From CAYMEK01 sp964389305 (GTDB lineage Bacteria > Spirochaetota > Spirochaetia > SZUA-6 > DRHE01): a DNA stretch of 64,000 bases. The DNA lies in NCBI GenBank assembly GCA_964389305.1, contig CAYMEK010000011.1, forward strand, positions 17,467 through 81,466, given 5' to 3'. The position numbers and the translations under genes are program-made. The number at the start of each line of letters is the position of its first letter. Positions within the stretch are counted from its first letter, which is position 1. Below are positions 59,875 to 64,000 of this stretch, piece by piece. The notes under the pieces were generated by a model that saw only the letters and a program-made list of their open reading frames with translations, did no database searches and had not been told where the DNA came from.

Positions 59875-60759
59875 ATGCCAGAAGTTGATCAGGAAGGAAA
59901 GAACTATCACCTGGGAGTTCCCCAGAAGTCTGAGCTGTTTTTTCTAAAAGGCTCGAACGAGTTGGATTGGGGTATTAAAAATAGACTGGCTCGTATTTTT
60001 AATCCCGAAGACGGAAAGACCGTTATGTTAGCTATCGACCATGGTTACTTCCAAGGTCCAACCTCAGGTCTGGAGCGCATCGATGTTTCCGTAGCGCCTC
60101 TGATTCCCTATGCCGATGTACTCATGTTGACACGGGGGATCTTGCGCAGCACCATTTCTCCGTCGGTGACCAAGCCTGTGGTCATCAGGGCATCCGGAGG
60201 TCCAAGCATTCTCAAAGAGCTCTCCGATGAGCAGATCGCAATGGATATAGAGGACTGTATCCGCCTTGGAGTCTGTGCCGCAGCCATCCAGGTTTTTATA
60301 GGTGGGGAGTTCGAGTCGCGCTCAGTGGTCAATATGACCAAGTTAGTGGATGCAGGATTGCGCTACGGAATTCCTACGATGGCGGTGACCGCGGTCGGTA
60401 GAAATCTGGAGAGAAACGCTCAGTATTTCCGCCTGGCGACCCGGATCTGCGCAGAGCTGGGGGCACACTATGTCAAGACTTACTATGTGGATGAAGGGTT
60501 CGAAACCGTGACGGCCTGTTGCCCCGTACCTATTGTTATTGCGGGCGGGAAGAAAAAGCCGGAGCTCGATGCTCTTACGATGGCCTACAAGGCGATTAAC
60601 GAAGGTGCAGCAGGGGTAGACATGGGACGGAATATCTTCCAATCAAGTTCACCGATTGGGATGATGCAAGCGATAAAGGCGATCGTCCACGAGAGCGAGA
60701 AACCGCCAAAGGCATTTGAGCTTTTCGAGACGATAAAAAACGAAGCCAGGAAAAACTAA
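59875..60759 (+). CDS. lsrF: LsrF, phospho-AI-2 thiolase (class I aldolase fold)
   Basis: 294 aa. Nearly superimposable on enterobacterial LsrF: LDWGIKNRLARIFNPEDGKT, VMLAIDHGYFQGPTSGLERI, ADVLMLTRGILRSTISPSVT, YVKTYYVDEGFETVTACCPV (Schiff-base type Lys), PIVIAGGKKKPELDALTMAY and GVDMGRNIFQSSSPIGMMQA. LsrF transfers an acetyl group from the isomerised phospho-AI-2 to CoA, ending the signal. A strong GGAGGAGTAGG ribosome site lies upstream. Last lsr gene; GC-rich chromosomal genes resume right after it. No terminator is visible in 60760-60861. Confidence 0.94.
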   Translation: MPEVDQEGKNYHLGVPQKSELFFLKGSNELDWGIKNRLARIFNPEDGKTVMLAIDHGYFQGPTSGLERIDVSVAPLIPYADVLMLTRGILRSTISPSVTKPVVIRASGGPSILKELSDEQIAMDIEDCIRLGVCAAAIQVFIGGEFESRSVVNMTKLVDAGLRYGIPTMAVTAVGRNLERNAQYFRLATRICAELGAHYVKTYYVDEGFETVTACCPVPIVIAGGKKKPELDALTMAYKAINEGAAGVDMGRNIFQSSSPIGMMQAIKAIVHESEKPPKAFELFETIKNEARKN

Positions 60760-60861
60760 GCCGCTCCTGTCACCATTTCTGCATGGCTCGGACTTAAGTG
60801 GTCTAGATCAATTCCAAACTTGACCTGCCGCCGGGCAAGCCTCTACACTGGTTCACACCTT

Positions 60862-62079
60862 ATGGAAACACCTCTGATCGCGGGCGGGAAGGTGCATCTA
60901 CCAGGCGGGGTCAGAGTGAGCCGCCGCCGGACCGTTGTACTGGCTAGCGGCTCGCCCCTGGAGCGAAAGACTTCCTTCGTCCGCCAGCTTTCCCTGCTGT
61001 CTTGCCACTGGAAGCGTTCTGGGCGCGCGGCGCTCCTGGCCGGTCCGCTGGAGCGGGAGCAGCGGGCAGGAGCGCTTTCGTTCGAAAAGTCCTGCTGGCG
61101 GTTGGAAGGCCGGCGGCACGAGCCGGTGGATATGCAAGAATTGATCGAGACTTCAGGGGCCGAAGCGCTGATCATGCTCGGCCATCCGGACCAGTTTCCT
61201 TTTCTGGTCGGTGGACACCCGCCCCGCATTCCTTGTTTTCTTTGGGCCCAGTTCTCCCGGCCTCCCGATCCGCGTTGTTTCGGCGATGCCTGTCCGGTGC
61301 CCCTGACACCCCAAACCGGGCTGTTCCTGCGCCGGGCGGGCTGCCAGAGGGTGGTGCCTCCGATTCCACACGGGGTGGACACCTCTGTCTTCCGTCCTTT
61401 TACGGCGCTCGAGAGGCAGCGCCTGCGGAAACGCCGCGGCCTGGGCGGCTGCTTCGTGATCGGGGCGGTGGGTGCCAACTCCCGCCGCAAGCGCTTCGAC
61501 CTGCTGCTACGTTCCTTCTCCCTGTTCGCCCGCCACCGGGCGAATGCCCGCCTGCTGATCAAGACCGACAGGCCGGTGTCTCTGGATGGGATCGATTTGT
61601 CCGCCCTGATCGACGCCGAGCGACTGGCCGGCAGGGTCTCGCTCGTTATCGAGGAGCGAATCGAAGCACAGATGGTCGCGCTGTATAACCTGATGGACCT
61701 TTATCTCAACCTGTCGGAGTGGGAGGGATTCTGCATTCCCGTGGTCGAAGCCATGGCCTGCGGTGTCCCGATGGTGACTCACCTCATCCAGGGGCCCGGA
61801 GAGATTTTGCCCTATCGGGAGAGCCTGGTTCATGGAAGCAGGCCCCGGAAGGAGGGGAGCAGTCTGCTGTTAGAAGCCGACCCCCTGGAGGCGGCCGGGA
61901 CCCTGTGGAGTCTGGCCGAGCAGCCCGAGCTGCGCGAGCGGCTGGGGCTTCTGGGTCGTGAGGAAGCGGCGTCGCGTTACGATGTCCGGCTGGTGGTGGC
62001 TCAGTGGGAGACTCTACTGCACCGGCGGAACCCGGGCGCGGACGGGTCCTCCACCGGACGTTCCGCAGAGACCTGCTAG
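60862..62079 (+). CDS. Glycosyltransferase, GT4-like
   Basis: 405 aa if started at ATG 60862 (METPLIAGGKVHLPGGVR); no good ribosome site is seen, so the start is uncertain. The C-terminal half is a GT-B nucleotide-sugar domain: PPIPHGVDTSVFRPFTALER, GAVGANSRRKRFDLLLRSFS, MDLYLNLSEWEGFCIPVVEA and MACGVPMVTHLIQGPGEILP with the conserved EGFxxxxxEAMACGxP form. The N-terminal half is less conserved. It transfers a sugar from an activated donor to an unknown acceptor. Its end overlaps the convergent dehydrogenase by four bases. Confidence 0.8.
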   Translation: METPLIAGGKVHLPGGVRVSRRRTVVLASGSPLERKTSFVRQLSLLSCHWKRSGRAALLAGPLEREQRAGALSFEKSCWRLEGRRHEPVDMQELIETSGAEALIMLGHPDQFPFLVGGHPPRIPCFLWAQFSRPPDPRCFGDACPVPLTPQTGLFLRRAGCQRVVPPIPHGVDTSVFRPFTALERQRLRKRRGLGGCFVIGAVGANSRRKRFDLLLRSFSLFARHRANARLLIKTDRPVSLDGIDLSALIDAERLAGRVSLVIEERIEAQMVALYNLMDLYLNLSEWEGFCIPVVEAMACGVPMVTHLIQGPGEILPYRESLVHGSRPRKEGSSLLLEADPLEAAGTLWSLAEQPELRERLGLLGREEAASRYDVRLVVAQWETLLHRRNPGADGSSTGRSAETC

Positions 62080-63110
62080 GTGAAAGGTCTTATCACCGTG
62101 CGCACGCCGGCCCCAAAGCGCTCCAGCTCGTCGAGCGCCTGGTTGACCGGCTCCGGCTCGAGCGGAACCGTACCGGTCACCACCGATTCGAGGTCCAGCT
62201 CGCCCCGTCGAACCAGCTCGAGGAGAGCGGGGAGCTCGGAGAGCAGGTGATCCGACACGCCGATCAGCTCAGCTTCCCTGCCGATCAGCTCTCGGTAGGA
62301 GTCGATCTCCACCGACCTGTCGGTGATTCCCACCAGGGCCGCCCTGCCGAACGGGGCCAGGCTGCCTACGGCGGCCCGTATGGTCTCCGGCAGCCCGATC
62401 AGCTCGAGGGCCACATCCACCCCTCGCCCTTCGGTCAGGCGGCGGATCTGGCCGGCCGGATCCGCTTCTGCGGCGTTTACCGGCAGCGCCCCGTAACCGG
62501 CGGCCAGCTCGAGCCTGCCGGGATCGATGTCCACGGCGTAGACCCGCAGGGCCCCGAAGCTCCTGGCGAGCTGCACCGCCGACAGGCCCAGCCCGCCGGC
62601 TCCGAACACAGCCACGGTCTCACCGGGCCGCAGGCGGGACTTGCAGAGAGCGTGCAGGGAGGTGGCCGAGGAGCACATCATGATCGCTCCCAGCTCGAAG
62701 GGGATGCCCGGGGGCAGGGGCAGGGCATTGGAGGCGGGAACGGCGATGTACTCGGCGTACCCGCCGTCCCGGTGCTTTCCCAGCATCCGGCCTTCCGGGC
62801 AGAACTGCTCGTTCCCGCTGCGGCAGTAGGGGCAGCGGCCGCAGCTGAGCTGGTAATGCAGGCAGACCCGCTCGCCCGCCCGCAAGCCGCCTACCTCCGC
62901 ACCCGGGACCTCGATCACCCCCGCCACCTCGTGCCCGAGGGTGATCGGCAGCGGGCCTGCCGGCGAGGTCCCGGACCGGTAGTGGACATCGGAGTGGCAG
63001 ATACCCGCCGCCTCTACGCGGACCAGAACCTCCAACGGACCGGGTTCGGGCCGCGGCAGCTCCTGCAGCTCCAGGGGCTGCCCGATTGCGGTCAGGCGCA
63101 ATGCTTTCAC
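62076..63110 (-). CDS. Zinc-dependent alcohol dehydrogenase
   Basis: 344 aa MDR enzyme with both zinc sites. Catalytic: AAGICHSDVHYRSG and LGHEVAGVIEVPG; structural: LSCGRCPYCRSGNEQFCPEG (four Cys). The nucleotide fold is VAVFGAGGLGLSAVQLARSF followed by VYAVDIDPGRLE, whose Asp selects NAD. It oxidises an alcohol or reduces an aldehyde; closest in look to the AdhP/AdhT group. The stop overlaps the convergent glycosyltransferase by four bases. Confidence 0.9.
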   Translation of the reverse strand: MKALRLTAIGQPLELQELPRPEPGPLEVLVRVEAAGICHSDVHYRSGTSPAGPLPITLGHEVAGVIEVPGAEVGGLRAGERVCLHYQLSCGRCPYCRSGNEQFCPEGRMLGKHRDGGYAEYIAVPASNALPLPPGIPFELGAIMMCSSATSLHALCKSRLRPGETVAVFGAGGLGLSAVQLARSFGALRVYAVDIDPGRLELAAGYGALPVNAAEADPAGQIRRLTEGRGVDVALELIGLPETIRAAVGSLAPFGRAALVGITDRSVEIDSYRELIGREAELIGVSDHLLSELPALLELVRRGELDLESVVTGTVPLEPEPVNQALDELERFGAGVRTVIRPFT

Positions 63111-63141
63111 GTATTGGCCAACCTTTTCGTTTGGTAGCTGT

Positions 63142-63903
63142 TCAGAGGATGTAGGGTATGATAGCCTTGCGGTTCTCGGGATAGTCGGGGAACTTTTCCC
63201 GGTACCAGCGGTGATGGGCCACGGCCCTCGGGATGAGATTGGCGGCGGTCCAGATGGTGAAGGTGAGCCCCGCCAGGGACCAGGTCAGGCAGGCCCAGCC
63301 CAGCCACTCAACAAGTTCGCCCAGGTAGTTGGCGCAGGAAACCAGCTCGAAGGCGCCGCCGCGTGGAATTCTATATCCGGAGTCCTGTTCTGAGCGCAGT
63401 TCGCGCAGGGTGGCGTCCGAGCGGAGGTTGAGGTACATGCCGAAGAAGAACAAGAGGATACCGGCAATGAAGCGCATGTCTATCAGCCAACCTGCCGTGT
63501 AGCGGGCGGCGAACAGGTTCAGGTAGCGGCCGTTGAGCAACCCGTTCACCGAGTTGAAGAACATCCCCATGAATACCACGGTTACCGCCATGGGTCTGTC
63601 CCCGCCGTGCATGCGGAACGGGTATATGAAGGCCCGGTTGAGGTAGTGCAGCAGAAACAGCCCGAGAAAAAGCACCGTAACCGGATTGGGGCTCCGGTTG
63701 CCCTTGAGAAAAAAGTACACGAACGCCAGGGGGGCGACGGCTTCCATCAGCACCCAGCCAACCCGCGCCGATATGGCGGGGCCCCAGCCGGAACGGCTGT
63801 GGCGACCGTAGGGCGCGGTAACGAAGAAAAGCAGCAGAAAGGTGCCGATCCCGATCCCGACCCACACCATCATTACGGTATGCAGGAATACCTCGGCTTG
63901 CAT
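63142..63903 (-). CDS. Steroid 5-alpha-reductase-like membrane protein
   Basis: 253 aa, six or seven hydrophobic segments. FVTAPYGRHSRSGWGPAISA near the N-terminus, HYLNRAFIYPFRMHGGDRPM in the middle and SCANYLGELVEWLGWACLTW near the C-terminus, with HHRWYREKFPDYPENRKAII after it. These match the 3-oxo-5-alpha-steroid 4-dehydrogenase C-terminal family (NADPH-dependent reduction of a lipid enone at the membrane). Bacterial substrates are mostly unknown. The last ~97 bases of the window hold no recognisable gene. Confidence 0.82.
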   Translation of the reverse strand: MQAEVFLHTVMMVWVGIGIGTFLLLFFVTAPYGRHSRSGWGPAISARVGWVLMEAVAPLAFVYFFLKGNRSPNPVTVLFLGLFLLHYLNRAFIYPFRMHGGDRPMAVTVVFMGMFFNSVNGLLNGRYLNLFAARYTAGWLIDMRFIAGILLFFFGMYLNLRSDATLRELRSEQDSGYRIPRGGAFELVSCANYLGELVEWLGWACLTWSLAGLTFTIWTAANLIPRAVAHHRWYREKFPDYPENRKAIIPYIL

Positions 63904-64000
63904 AGCTTAGACGAGTGTAGCCTATTTCCCGCCCGATCGGCAAGGCCCCGCATTGCCTCACGAAAAATCTTGCCAAACAGGGACTGTTGCCTCATCTGAA

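Noticed and set aside
51835..60759. Ribose or rhamnose transport operon
   Set aside because: The kinase, binding protein, aldolase and regulator match Lsr proteins along their whole length, including LsrK-, LsrB- and LsrF-specific stretches.
51776..60800. Integrative element carrying the lsr genes
   Set aside because: No integrase, transposase, tRNA end or flanking direct repeat is visible; composition alone supports transfer but not a defined mobile element.

Overview
The window is bacterial and most likely from a free-living, GC-rich member of the Spirochaetes. The best evidence is a periplasmic-flagellum type gene set. It has two FlaB-type flagellins that start MIINHNMSA, a long-form FliD, FlaG, FlgN-FlgK-FlgL and FliW-CsrA. 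Alongside these are two PilZ proteins, one of the PlzA type, and a long eukaryote-like IleRS. The species cannot be named from the sequence.

Layout. 1-5 kb: the start of a thioredoxin reductase, an exported transglutaminase-like/TPR protein, a GntR-controlled ABC transporter operon whose permease is frameshifted, and a DUF1295 membrane enzyme. A tandem repeat and an outer-membrane barrel protein follow. 6-10.4 kb (+): flgN-flgK-flgL-fliW-csrA. 10.4-20.9 kb (-): a long run read from PilZ and TPR genes through two flagellins, flaG, fliD, an unknown protein and a membrane PilZ protein. It ends with tsaE and tsaB, which converge on csrA. Both flagellin leaders place the Shine-Dalgarno GGA in a hairpin loop, as expected for CsrA control. 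21-25.6 kb: a PfkB kinase, a receiver-GAF-histidine kinase, a 6S RNA next to zapA, a coiled-coil protein and rplT-rpmI-infC. 25.7-28.8 kb: a HEAT-repeat adenylyl/guanylyl cyclase. 29-36 kb (+): ileS, a lipoprotein, hisH-hisF, a quinone oxidoreductase and an FmdB zinc ribbon. 36-42 kb: thiI with a cysteine desulfurase and a divergent ArsR regulator, then hypA with a Mrp/MinD ATPase, and gdhA. 42-51.5 kb: a GH4 alpha-galactosidase-like enzyme and three large composite proteins (receiver-PEP synthase-like, MFS-HEAT, NagB-PIG-L).

51.8-60.8 kb is a block of visibly lower GC that encodes a complete autoinducer-2 (AI-2) uptake and processing system of the Lsr type. lsrR-lsrA-lsrC-lsrD-lsrK lie on the minus strand and lsrB-cupin-lsrF diverge on the plus strand. 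The expected pathway is capture by LsrB, import by LsrACD, phosphorylation by LsrK, sensing of phospho-AI-2 by LsrR, and breakdown ending at LsrF. LsrG is absent. A small cupin stands between lsrB and lsrF and is the obvious candidate to replace it. Base composition, the compact pathway and unrelated GC-rich flanks suggest horizontal acquisition. luxS is not in the window.

60.8-64 kb returns to GC-rich host-like genes: a glycosyltransferase, a zinc alcohol dehydrogenase and a steroid-5-alpha-reductase-like membrane protein.
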